Part shown: one piece after another, positions 54,101 through 64,000 of the stretch
How positions within the stretch are numbered: position 1 is the stretch's first letter
Layout: each line of letters begins with the position of its first letter
DNA from: Neonectria sp. B-13
Lineage: Eukaryota; Ascomycota; Sordariomycetes; Hypocreales; Nectriaceae
Length of the DNA: 64,000 bases
Direction: 5' to 3'
NCBI GenBank assembly: GCA_002682825.1
Contig: NOKP01000006.1
Span: forward strand, 1,550,001-1,614,000
The notes under the pieces: model-generated
Databases searched by the model: none
Seen by the model: only the letters and a program-made list of their open reading frames with translations
What the model was told of the DNA's origin: nothing
Program-made: the position numbers and the translations under genes

Positions 54101-55293
54101 GTTGATTGTCTAGGTCCTTGAACAAGGAAGAAGCTGTTTGGAAGAGAGAAAAGAGTCAACAATGGTGTAAAATGTTTCAAGAGATTAATGAAAGGTGGAA
54201 AGGATGAGGGAGAGAGGAGAGCTAGGGGAGAGCTCCAGGTGAAGCTTTTGAGGGGCTCTAGCGGGGTAAGTGTAGTCTACCTGATGAGACTGCAGTGAGC
54301 GATTGGAAGCTCAGAACGGTGGGGCAGCGATTGGATGACGTTGAGGAGTCCGGCTCAAAAACGACGGTGACACAGCAAGCGGTAGGCTGGGCTGTTGACG
54401 ATTGGGCGAGAGAGAGGATGGAGAGGACGCGAGAGTTGGGAGGCGGATGGATGGTGGAGCTGCAGGTCTCGACTCAAGATGGAAATAGATAGGCGTGGGT
54501 GCGAACTCAGTTTGAGGAGATGGCCTGCTTTTATGAAGTCGTCGCTGTATCGGCCCATCGGGAAGTCCTGGTTCGAGCTGCGGTTGCGACGGGACCGCTC
54601 GTTCCTTTCGTCAGCCTGAGCTCATTGTATCCACACGACGACCCCAGCATTACTCTAGCTTGGAAGGTGATGATTTGGAATGTAGCTGCAGGAGCGAGTC
54701 CGGGCGGTCGAAAGACACCTCCGCTAGATCTCGAGTGTTAGTGCTGGTACAGCTTGTCTGGAGAGGCATTCTTGGGACACTCACCCGCTAAGCCCTGTGC
54801 TGGGATTTATAAGAAGATGTCATACAAGTATTTGCCTAACAGCCCGCTGTGTCGGACAAGAAACAAGCGAGGCCAGCCATGTGTCAACTGCGTCGAAGCC
54901 ATTGTCCACAGCCAACCATTCTCTCTCATCCTTGGGAACGGCAGGGTGCGGGGCGCATAATTTGGAATTATCGATCCAACGCCAACGGAGCTTTTCTTTT
55001 TAGTGGCTGAAGGACGATGTCGCCGGGGGGTAGCTGTCTCTCCCTTCCTTCCGTCCAGCTTTGCTCCCTTGCATCATGGCATGTGTTCCGGGGAATCCAT
55101 GTGCTCGTGGCACTGTACACATGGGACAAGAATAATTCCAATTAACTGCTTGCTGATGATGATCGAAGGCGTCTGTAAGCAGCCATCATGGCTGACCGTC
55201 CTAAGCGGGGGGGTTCGTCATCGCCAAGCTTAGCGATCCCAAGCGAAGCGATTAAATCCAGTGGGGGCGCATCCAATTGCCAGATCGAGCTTT
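54101..55293. other. Intergenic region, GFA-like gene / DUF1365 gene
   Basis: This 1.2-kb region contains the promoter of the GFA-like gene (purine-rich on the plus strand at 54.1-54.25 kb) and the 3' flank of the DUF1365 gene. No gene, RNA or repeat is recognisable. Confidence 0.55.
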
Positions 55294-57262
55294 TCAGGAG
55301 AAGCTGTTGATCGTCTCGTTGATAAGAGACACAAGCATCCATGATGCGCCGCCTCTTGCGATAAACTCCATCAAACCAAGCAGTTCTATGCTCCCAAAGG
55401 CAACGCGATCGGCGACAAACAGGCGAGTCACGGCCGATCTGTACGCCCTCTTCAATCGTACATCGTCCTGTTCCAACACATACGCATCCATCGATGAGAT
55501 ACGAAAGTCTCGAATGTCCACCGCCATGTGCGTAGTTGATGAGGTAGTTGCAGCGGAGGTAAGCGGCCGCTGAATTTTCTCGGGTCGAGATCGCAGATTC
55601 TTTATCAACTGGAAGCAAAAGTAGTCGACGAGGTTTGACGTCTGTAATGGCGGTGCGGCCTTCTTTAGGAAGATCTTTGGCAACACCTCCGGCTTGTCGA
55701 TCCAGACAGTGTAGCTCTCGGCCAATTCACTGAACATGGCTTCGAAATCGTGGGCGTAATGCACAAAGCGCGAATAAAAGACTGGCGTCAGTATCTTAAT
55801 CTCAATGTGCTCTGCAGACTTCGGTGTCGTAATGGATGACGGAGAGTGGAAGGTTTCCTCTGCAGGTCCTGCGATCCCGCTTGGGATGTACTTGACAGAT
55901 ATAGAACTGGGTGATTCTTCGACAAGGTACTGAAGATATTTTCGAAATACCTCCTCCAACTTCTTCTCAGTGCTATCAGCAGCGCGCCCCATGCTCTCCT
56001 TGAGCGGTTCTGGCCGATACCAGACATGGAGTCCACGCTTGAAAAACAAGAGGGCGGCCTCCTTGACGATCCTTGGGAATGTGACAAATCCAACCGAGAA
56101 CCAATTAGTGAGAAACTTCGCTTTTTGGACAGCACTCATAGTACTAGGCTTGATTGCTTCGCCTTCCGAGAAGAGTCGCGCAACCAGTTTCGGGTGTCCT
56201 TTGGATGATACCAAGTTTATAGTAACATCGATCCCGAGAAAGCCTTGCATGTCGGGGCCGAGAGGGTCACTCGCGAGGAGGGAGTAGGATCCCTGACGAG
56301 AATTGAAGGGGGACACATGGAAATCCTTCTTCCAGGCAGCCTTGACCCGGGCACGGGATGGTCCTTCTCCGTCGGTTACGGCAGGGTCCCGGACGAGCTT
56401 GGCTTCTGCCGCGAAGTCTCTCTCGACTAGGTACGGGCGCCTCTCACCAAAGGTATTGTTAACCTCGAGCACAATTGCTGAGAGAACCCTTTCCCGGGAG
56501 TAAAGGAACCAAAATGAAACTGGATTGAAGTGGTAACCGAGGAACCTGGCAGCAGTGACGAGGTACGCATGGGGGTACTGCGATGGGTCGGCATGCTGAT
56601 TTGAAGTTAGCCTTGGTTCCAGCGCGCGTTGTTTGTTAACGAACCTGAGACCGGAGGTAGTTATCTAACTTGTCACGCAGACCAAGGCCAGCATCTCCTC
56701 GCTGGAGGTAGTCGGCAGGGTCTACATCGAACCAAGCTCGAGGGCCAGAGATGAAAGAAAGCCAGGAGCTGGATGCATCAGACATATCGGCGGAAACCAT
56801 GCCATTGGCACTTCCTGAGAAGCCGACGGGAACTCCCACGACGAGATACGAGTACGCGAAAGAATGCTTCTTGGGGAAGAATCGGGTGTGCGATGTACGA
56901 CTAGGAATAAAGTACGGGCTACCCAGGCCGTCCCACGTCGTCTCACTCTTTGTAGAAACCCATCTCTGGATTTGATGGCTCACGGTCAAGGCCGCGAAGA
57001 CAATCCCGGCTAGCAGGCCAATATCTTTGATGCCAACCTCTGGGAGGAATGAGGTTAACACTGAAGCATGCTGCCAACCTACCAAACCGAAGACGATGCA
57101 CAGGTCGAGGGCGTGACCAAAAAGTAGAAAACAGGTCGATACAAGACAGGCAAGACCGGCGAGCAGAGTAGACGGAGTTCGGCTCTTCAGTAGTAGCCGG
57201 TCAAGGTAGTCTCCAGCGAGGACCACCGGCAGAAGCGGCAAGTCCTCGGACATTCCGTCCAT
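55294..57262 (-). CDS. DUF1365 protein, membrane-associated
   Basis: Exons 56645-57262 and 55294-56594 plus base 56595 (intron 56596-56644, 49 nt, donor GTTCGT, acceptor AATCAG) encode 639 aa. Hydrophobic segments lie at about residues 30-60 and 75-95. The DUF1365 signature follows: SPYFIPSRTSHTRFFPKKHSF near residue 118, a phenylalanine/aspartate segment with FDVDPADYLQRGD near 182, and YHFNPVSFW at 227-235, directly after the splice junction. Bacterial DUF1365 proteins sit beside cyclopropane-fatty-acid and flavin amine oxidase genes and are linked to unusual lipids, but no activity is proven for the fungal forms. The C-terminal 250 residues are helical and typical of the longer fungal version. 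The donor GTTCGT is a weaker consensus, yet it is the only one that restores the signature in frame. Confidence 0.88.
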
Positions 57263-58318
57263 GAGATCCGGGAGTGTGTTCTCAGGACATGCGCATCACT
57301 GATCCAGGAAAGTCGGGATAACGGAACTCTCCAATTTGGAGGAGAGCCCTTGGGCGGAGAACAAAGAGGAGAAGTCGGAAGGCGAACCAGAATCGGCGAG
57401 CTACTATATTCCTCAACAGATGTCTGAGGCTTAAGGCATGTATGTGTCCATCAAGGTGCCATGGTGCAATGTGCACTGGGAGGCTGCAAGAGTGGACTTA
57501 GTCATCAACTATTGGGTTGTCTGGCAGAACTACATATGAACGCATCGCCCATCACAACTCGCGGGTCCCGCACTTGTCGTCATCACTTTTGAGGGTCCAG
57601 TGGGGAGGCGCTTGTTGTGTGTGGGAGTCATGCCGAGAATTGAATTCCCGATTGCTTCTTATGTCCGCCGGAAGGGCAGAATAGAAACACGCAAAATACT
57701 GCTAGGGCAAGGATCAGGACTAGGACGGCCGGCATTACCGAATGCGATCTCCGACGCCCCGAATAAAGAGAGAAGAGACTCGGGAGAGGCGAGGCGAGGC
57801 AGCCCGTACGGACTTCGCCCTTTGTTAGTGCCCAGCAAACGTCACAAGTGACATGCGTAGAGTGACTTGGTGACCCAGCTGTCATGTCCAGCACCTTCCA
57901 CAGAGGCCGCCTTGCCGTCTGATGAGTGAGCCAGCCGGGAGAGTGAGCCAGTAGCCCAGCAAGTACCGGGCCTAAGGCCTGTAAATCCAGCCACTCGGTG
58001 GCGCTGCCCTCTCCCTGCGCAACACGGTGCACAGCCATACTGCAGCCAAACGGAGAGGCCACCGCCCACCCCCGCCAAATTCCCTTTCAGGCCATCCTGT
58101 CCCGCCGATTGACTCAGGCCCCCGCGAGGCATTCCATCAGCTTCTCCATAAATTCTTCCCTCTCGGCCTTTATCTTTGCCCTCAACTCCTCCGGAATCAA
58201 CAACCGTCACCGCTCTAAAAACCACTTCAACTCTCGCACTCGACCTCACGAACGCCACAGTTCCTAATCTACTTCAACACCCTTTCGCCTTACCAACAAC
58301 CCCCAACCAACCGCAAAT
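57263..58318. promoter_or_regulatory. Divergent promoter region DUF1365 gene / MBF1
   Basis: These 1056 bases lie between two genes reading apart. The last 200 bases before MBF1 are strongly CT-rich (58.11-58.31 kb), typical of a highly expressed fungal gene. No additional gene is seen. Confidence 0.55.
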
Positions 58319-58930
58319 ATGTCTGAGGAGTGGGATGCCGTTACTAAGATTGGAAGCCGCGCTCGTGGCCCCGGTGGCGACCGCGAGACCGTTGTCCGAG
58401 GAAAGTCTGCCCTCAACGCTGCCCAGCGAGTCGGTGGTGTTATCGGCACTGAGAAGAAGTACGCTTCTGCCAACGCTGTAAGTCTCCCCTGATGCCCTCG
58501 CCCTCGTTCTTACGTGGGCTCGTTTTCCCCTCCCTTATTGCCGCTGCCCCACCAAGAGATGCGTGAGGCTTCGCTCGCCATCCATGTGTCGAAAAACAAT
58601 CAACTGACAATCATTGGCTCGCAGGTCTCCAAAGGCGGAGACGGCCAGCGTCTGACCAAGGTCGACCGCTCCGACGACATCATCAAGCCCAACACCGTTG
58701 GCAAGGAGGTCGGCGATGTCATCTCCCAGGCCCGACAGAAGATGGAGCCCAAGATGACCCAAAAAGACCTCGCCACCCGCTGCAACACCACCCAGTCTAT
58801 CGTCGCCGACTTCGAGCGAGGCACATCCACGCCCGACCAGAAGGTCCTTGCTTCGATGGAACGGGTGCTCAACGTCAAGCTGCGCGGCACCGACATTGGA
58901 GCTCCCAAGTTCGGCAACAAGAAGAAATGA
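58319..58930 (+). CDS. MBF1: Multiprotein bridging factor 1
   Basis: Exons 58319-58477 and 58625-58930 (147-nt intron, donor GTAAGT, acceptor CGCAG) encode 154 aa. MBF1 is a transcriptional coactivator that links bZIP factors such as Gcn4 to TBP, and also helps to prevent ribosome frameshifting at stalled ribosomes. The N-terminal MBF1 domain is seen in [15 protein letters not shown] and in [22 protein letters not shown] sequence. The cro/C1-type helix-turn-helix lies in the second exon ([40 protein letters not shown]). The end is basic (FGNKKK). Length and order are standard for the family. The start ATG lies immediately after an A-rich context (caaatATG). Confidence 0.96.
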
Positions 58931-60334
58931 GCGGGCAATTAAGGCGGGATGTATACTGTAAGAAAGCGCACCAGGGCCGAGTCGAGCGTAGCGAAATGAT
59001 ATTCTTGGCTGAGAATCCGGGAGTTTCGCATGGGCGGTCACGATATTTTATGACAGGTGCATGAGACTCGATGAGACGAGTGAGGTTGGATCGGGATAGA
59101 GGAGGAACAGGTTTTTGCTGCCCGGCACAGATGCTCCCTCTTGTTGGGAACACTGATGACTCCTCAATCAAACTATCAATTTGAATCAATATACCAGTCG
59201 AACGTACACAGTCTGCATACAAATGAGTGATTTCTATGCAACACTGGACTCTCAACGCCTGAGCCGACGACGTAGAATAATGAACGTCCAAGGGTTGTTA
59301 CCAGCGGATAGAAACTTCATCTCCTGCAGATCTTTTCCGCCAGGAACCGTTCGTACCAGAAGTTGCAGCCCATTTGTTGGGTGGTGCAGTAGGGGTCCAA
59401 CCTTGCAACCACCAACCTCAACCTGGATGTATCATGTATTAGGCACCCAGCGCGGGGCACTCACCGCACGGATGGGACTTTGGGCTGGCGTCACTGCGAT
59501 ATCTCAATTTAGATACGCTGCAGGCTCGTGGCGGTGCTGCTGCAGGGTCTCTAGGCGGTGTCTCCGAAACACATCTCGCCGAGAAAGGTATCCCAGCCCA
59601 TTTGGAGTGATAGACGCGGGGACGAGTCCATATCCTTAGTCTCACAAGCCGACAACCAGGAGAAGGTCATTAATACCATGAAGTTACTGTGGGTTGATTA
59701 AGACTCTGGAATGCACTCACCCAATCACTCAGCACTGCATATGTTCAATCACAATCAAGGACCACCGAATAGAACTTGGTCTCGCAGCCGTAGTCGTCAA
59801 GTTTACTCATGCCGCCGACCTTGCTAGACTTCAGCTTCACAACTGTCTTCATCTCTAGTCTCAGAACCCTTGAGGACAGCTGCCAATAGCTATACAATTT
59901 CAGGACCCCGCTTAAGACGGCGAGGCAATGGATGGGAACTAGTACATTCAATCGCCAGGCAAAACTTGGGTCTCATTGCAACGCGGATTAGTTTGGATTG
60001 ATGATCTATGGGTCTTCGTCCCCTTGCGCCGAGTACTGACCAACTGGCTTTTAGCATGATAGGCCTCACTCCTCTCAAACCTGAAATCAAGAGCTAAGGA
60101 TAGGTCCATGGTGCGCCAATGAGTCAGGGTAGTTATTATTCCGCCAACTACGTAAATTTCAACCTCTTCTAAACCCCAGAGCTTCCAGACAAGCTGAGTC
60201 TTTAGCAATTAGGCGTAAATCAAGACAGGCTACAGGGTAGTATTTTGAGAAGATTTCCATGTTCTCGCCAAGTTCCGATCGTCTAACAGCCATGCGCCCA
60301 TCATAATAGTCATTCCATGCACCGTTGCGCCACA
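58931..60334. other. Convergent intergenic region, MBF1 / coatomer epsilon
   Basis: This 1.4-kb AT-leaning region has no supported gene. The largest ORF (59181-59639) has no motif. It probably contains both 3' UTRs and ordinary spacer. Confidence 0.5.
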
Positions 60335-61376
60335 TTATGCCGACACCTTGGGGCTATACTTCGTCGCCGCCTTGTCGAACAGTGCACTCTTCTCCTGCAA
60401 GTCCGTCAGGAATTGATGGTTAGGGCTGACCTGCTCAAGGTTGCTAGAGGATGTTAGCAGCTGTTCATCAAGCCCAAGTTGTGAAACATACTCAATCTGC
60501 TCCGATGCGTCGTTTCCGGCAATGACGTTCAACACCAATAGGTTGGCGATGGCGTCGGCGTGCTTAGGATCCTTCTCGAGGGCTTGCTCCAGCGCGGCCT
60601 GGGCCTCCTCTGTTCTGCCAAGGTGCAGCTCGCAAACCGCCTGTGAGACGAGAGTTCGGACTGACGAGGTCGAAGGGGCCTGAGCGAGCTCTTCGAATAC
60701 GTAGAATGCCTGTTGGTACTTCTCTCCGCCCTAGATGAGATTAGCAAACGCCTATCATTGAAGGGTGGTAGCCGTACAACTCTCAAGCCGACCCATGACT
60801 CCGCCAAGTTCACCAACAGGCTATCCTGGGCCCATCTTCGAGCGCCGGTAACTTCCTTGATAGCAAGGTCGGTCCGGTTTTGTTGCAGGTGGATCTGAGC
60901 AATCAGGGCTACGGCATCGACTGGGCGATATGTCAGCACAAATCCAGTGTCAGCGCAGAGGCAGAGCTTATGATGAACATACGGCTTCCTTGGTGTTGCG
61001 ACAGTAGCGCAAGTGCTTCCTCGGGCTTGCCAGAAGCCTGAAGCAGAGTTCCGCCAACGATCTGGACAGTCGCATTGTCGGATGACGACGAAACCAGCGA
61101 TTCAATCGTCTTCAGCGCAGAGGCGGTCTTGCCCAAGCTGTACTCGGCGAAAGCTCCCAGAGCCTGTAGGTCGGGCTCCTTCTCTCCCTTCACATCTGCG
61201 AGAACATCTTTGGCCTGGCCGAGGGCAAGTCGAGCTCGAAGGGCGAGGATGCGCACGGGTAGGGCGTTGTCAGGGGAGAAGGTCGAGGTATCGAAATCGA
61301 GAACTTCCTGGTACTGGCCCTGGTGGAAGTGGTTGTGGATGTTGATCAATTCGCCTTCGGTTGAATAGGGATCCAT
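60335..61376 (-). CDS. SEC28: Coatomer subunit epsilon (COPI)
   Basis: Four exons (60983-61376, 60778-60920, 60492-60730, 60335-60443; introns of 62, 47 and 48 nt) encode 294 aa. Epsilon-COP is a TPR-like helical subunit of the COPI coat that returns proteins from Golgi to ER. The family pattern is visible throughout: ELINIHNHFHQGQYQEVLDFD at the start, ALRARLALGQ, SWVGLRVGGEKYQQAFYVFEEL across the second junction, HLGRTEEAQAALEQALEKDPKHADAIANLLVLN, and FLTDLQEKSALFDKAATKYSPKV at the end. The start at 61376 is used because upstream in-frame Mets give an unrelated extension. The last intron (60444-60491) is a multiple of three and free of stops. Its good donor and branch site, plus family length, favour removal; keeping it would give 310 aa. 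Confidence 0.93.
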
Positions 61377-61735
61377 CTTGGCGGCGGTTGTGAATATGGC
61401 TGTATTTGGTAGAATGCGGTTCCGTCCGTCGCTAAAGAACACCTTGGTGATGCTGCCAGCGAGATCCAATGGTGGGGTCCTCCTTTCGTGTGGCCCGAGC
61501 TTCCTCAGTGGAATGCACGTAGCCTCACCGAGGTGAGGCGCGGCCGTTGACACCCCGTAAATCAGGCCGCACTCGTGGCTGGTGCACTCGAGAACCACAC
61601 CGCCCGATCAGGCATGGCGCCTACCCTAGTTGCCCACAAAGCGAGAAATCACCAAAACCTCCAAATTTCGCACTGACTTCGGAACTTCGCATCACCAAAC
61701 ACCCAAAGGAACGGCACCCGCACAACGTCGTCAAA
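61377..61735. promoter_or_regulatory. Bidirectional promoter coatomer epsilon / eL42
   Basis: A compact 359-base gap lies between divergent starts. The segment nearest eL42 is CA-rich with acaccc words. It must serve a coat protein gene and a ribosomal protein gene. Confidence 0.65.
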
Positions 61736-62461
61736 ATGGTACGTTGGAACAATCATCCAAAAGCCCCTATCACTCTCAAACAGAGAGTCGCATGTATCCT
61801 TCATTCTTTAGAGCAATGCGACAGTCGACCGCCCGCACGATGACAGTCTTGAATTGGGAAGTGGGATGAAGTTTTGAGGCGACAGCACAAAACGATCTTG
61901 CGCGACCACCGAACATCCCGCTACGAATAACGAATACCGCCTTGAACTCTTCCGCCATCAAGAGCATGCGAATATCACTGACTCGACAACCCTTTCAAGA
62001 CTGTCTCGTGCGGGAGGCGATGGCCACTCGGGTTGGATGCGTGCTGGTTGGACGCACATTTTACAGGCAACTGACTCGATGCCCAAACAGGTCAACATTC
62101 CCAAGACGCGAAACACCTACTGCAAGGGCCGGGAGTGCCGCAAGCACACGCAGCACAAGGTCACCCAGTACAAGGCTGGCAAGGCCTCCTTGTTCGCCCA
62201 GGGAAAGCGACGATACGACCGAAAGCAGTCCGGTTATGGTGGTCAGACCAAGCCTGTCTTCCACAAGAAGGCCAAGACTACCAAGAAGGTCGTGCTGCGA
62301 TTGGAGTGCGTCAAGTGCAAGACCAAGCTGCAGCTGTCGCTGAAGCGTTGCAAGCACTTCGAGCTCGGGTATGTGATCCATGGACACTTGAGAAACGCCC
62401 GGATGCTAACAACCTTTCTAGTGGTGACAAGAAGACGAAGGGTGCTGCTCTTGTGTTCTGA
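61736..62461 (+). CDS. RPL42: 60S ribosomal protein eL42 (L44/L36a)
   Basis: Exons 61736-61738, 62091-62368 and 62422-62461 encode 106 aa. The first exon is the ATG alone, followed by donor GTACGT and a 352-nt intron. The next exon starts [16 protein letters not shown]. The last exon adds [12 protein letters not shown] after a 53-nt intron (donor GTATGT, branch TGCTAAC). The 106-residue length, the zinc-binding pairs (Cys12/Cys17 and CVKC) and the basic composition match eL42, which lies at the tRNA E-site of the large subunit. Pro56 is present in TKPVF; replacement at this position causes cycloheximide resistance in yeasts, so a sensitive ribosome is predicted. An in-frame ATG does lie within the intron at 62080, but it would need the acceptor bases to be translated. 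Confidence 0.95.
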
Positions 62462-62851
62462 GTGCAATCTGTTTGGGGTCACCATTTCTCATGCTTCTCC
62501 TTGGCGGCATTCGGGCATCATGGACACTGGCGAAGGGAGGTACATGTCCTCGTTTGAGGAGTGTTTCATAGGGAGTGGATAAAAAAAACATCTCTGTGAC
62601 TGCATTTTTTATACTTGCTTCCCTGTATGCATGAAGTGAGAGGTTATGAGGCAACGTTCATCAGGATCAAAGGGAACGGCGTTTTCTCGGTACTATCCAG
62701 CGTCGGGACCAGGTCCCCTTCGCCTTCAAGGTTATTATGCAGACAAAACAAGACTCATGAGCATTGGCGCTTTGGTTCGGCATTCGGATGTGGTGATTTC
62801 ATGCTCTTGTCTACATCTATCTTCATCTACGAGCCCTATCACGTGGCTGAT
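62462..62851. other. Convergent 3' region, eL42 / 2H phosphoesterase
   Basis: No coding signal is seen. An A-rich stretch at 62581-62590 (taaaaaaaac) may relate to eL42 polyadenylation. Confidence 0.5.
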
Positions 62852-63935
62852 CTAGAAACCTTCTCCCAGCATTATGGTGCGGCCACCCCCATACCAAAGG
62901 GCGCCATTTCGAGCGTCAAGCCCTCTCTCTTGGCCGACCACCCACTCTCCAACGAACTCGGAGTCTGGGTTACCCCAAACCTCCTTCTCCAGCCACGCAT
63001 TGATGCTGTCTATGGCCTTGATCCACGTCGCCCTCTTCTCGGGCGTGTCGTGATCGTTCTCGTTCAGGTATCGACCAAGGGTGATGTGAGCACTGGGAAC
63101 TTGGTATCTCGACCCGACCTCAATGCCAGTCCCCTGGATCTGGTCGAAGACGTCGCGCCGGAGGTGGTGGTAGGTGTACGAGTCGCCTTCCGTAATGCCC
63201 TCCTTGATAACGGGTCCAACAGGGTCAGGTGACAGCGGGGATTCTCCCGCAGCAGGAACGAAAGAGAGGGCAAAGGCGGACAGATCATAAGAGATCATGG
63301 GCTTGACGATTCGCGACCTATGCGAGAACGGATAGTTCACGGTATGCGCGATGTGTGGCCGCAAGGCAGAGACCAAATCGGCAATCTCCTCCGGGGTCTT
63401 AGAGAATGCCACCTCCAGCGCGGTCATGTGCATTCTGTGTGCAGGCATGAGCCAAATTTCTATCAGGGACGTTAGCAGCCATGTTACGAAGCACTTAGGC
63501 CTACTTACCGGGAGCAGCCTCTCTCAGCAACTCCTGGACCTTCGCGGCCAGCCTGATGACGTGGTCAGGCGGTCTAGCCCAGATAACGAGACAGTTGCGC
63601 TCATCACGAAACCCCGGCTGGATAGTCGGGACTTCCAACCTCAGAAGATACTGGTCGATGATCAATTCTTTGAAGTCGGAAGCCAGAAACTTCTCCTTTT
63701 GCTGGGCATTGCGCTTCGTGCGGTGGGCGGAGTAGAGAGATTGGATCTCGGACTATCACCATGGCTTCAGGTTAGTGGTAGCACTGCGTCAAGCGGGCTT
63801 GGGGCCTTCACTCACGGGGTTGTTGTCACAGGCGTTGATCAAAGCCATGTAAGGGTTCTCTCCCGGCTTAAGGACAATGCCTGAGAGGTCCTCGAGCTTG
63901 TTTTTGGCGTCTGTTAGAGGAAGTTGTCCAGCCAT
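62852..63935 (-). CDS. 2H phosphoesterase (2'-5' RNA ligase / cyclic phosphodiesterase family)
   Basis: Three exons (63816-63935, 63509-63752, 62852-63459; introns of 63 and 49 nt) encode 323 aa. The two HxT/S catalytic motifs that define the family are His132-Met-Thr134 (MHMTALEV) and His246-Ile-Thr248 (AHITLGRY). Members hydrolyse or form 2',5' or cyclic phosphodiester bonds in RNA and nucleotides; the fungal group has no established substrate. Exon 1 encodes an acidic, helical start (MAGQLPLTDAKNKLEDLSGI), exon 2 the PTIQPGFRDERNCLVIWARP region, and exon 3 both catalytic motifs. Spacing of 114 residues between the motifs fits. The start is close to the window end (65 bases left), so its promoter is mostly outside the window. 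Confidence 0.85.
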
Positions 63936-64000
63936 AGTGAAGAGTGAATGAAGACGTTAGTGAGCCAGTGAGATTGTTTACAGCAAGCCGTTCGTTATGA
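63936..64000. other. Leader of the 2H phosphoesterase gene, window end
   Basis: Only 65 bases remain; they are upstream of a minus-strand start and show nothing else. Confidence 0.4.

Noticed and set aside
1..64000. tRNA, rRNA or CRISPR features
   Set aside because: I looked for B-box-like GGTTCGA words with partner arms and for regularly spaced repeats and found none convincing. A tRNAscan run would be decisive for tRNAs; CRISPR arrays are not expected in a fungus.

Overview
This is nuclear DNA of a filamentous ascomycete (Pezizomycotina, most likely Sordariomycetes). The genes carry short introns of about 48 to 165 nt with GTANGT-type donors, CTAAC-like branch sites and CAG/TAG acceptors. 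The gene set includes WetA, a COP9 signalosome subunit, a NACHT-WD40 receptor and GPI-type surface proteins, which is typical of such fungi. I cannot name the species. There are no operons. I rebuilt 17 convincing protein-coding genes by joining exons at consensus splice sites and checking the frame across each junction.

Layout. 1-14.5 kb holds the conidiation regulator wetA (+), an FLC-family TRP-like membrane protein (-) and a DUF3433 polytopic membrane protein (-), separated by long non-coding stretches. 14.5-28 kb looks like an accessory island. It holds a badly decayed polytopic membrane protein gene, short tandem repeats, AT-rich relics, an intact three-exon STAND/NLR receptor (HeLo-like, NACHT, WD40; 1469 aa) and an F-box-like protein. 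28-36 kb has two unrelated-looking secreted or anchored PLC-like phosphodiesterases either side of a SUR7-family tetraspanner.

36.7-64 kb is a dense block of conserved housekeeping genes: CSN3, dihydroorotase, a CCCH zinc-finger protein, a Mi-2/Mit1-like chromodomain-PHD-SNF2 remodeller, the mitochondrial rRNA methyltransferase MRM1, a Cys-rich GPI protein, a GFA/CENP-V-like protein, a DUF1365 protein, MBF1, coatomer epsilon, ribosomal protein eL42 and a 2H phosphoesterase. Several pairs are divergent and share short promoters: CSN3/dihydroorotase, remodeller/MRM1, DUF1365/MBF1 and coatomer epsilon/eL42.

The most interesting part is the NLR island: an apparently functional receptor whose WD40 domain carries a fresh-looking 21-nt in-frame tandem repeat, next to a decayed gene and transition-diverged repeats. 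Other points are the repeat-expanded MRM1 and PLC-like proteins, a non-obvious first exon of the remodeller, an in-frame 48-nt intron in coatomer epsilon, a 27-nt microexon in dihydroorotase and an ATG-only first exon in eL42. No new multi-gene system could be demonstrated from sequence alone.
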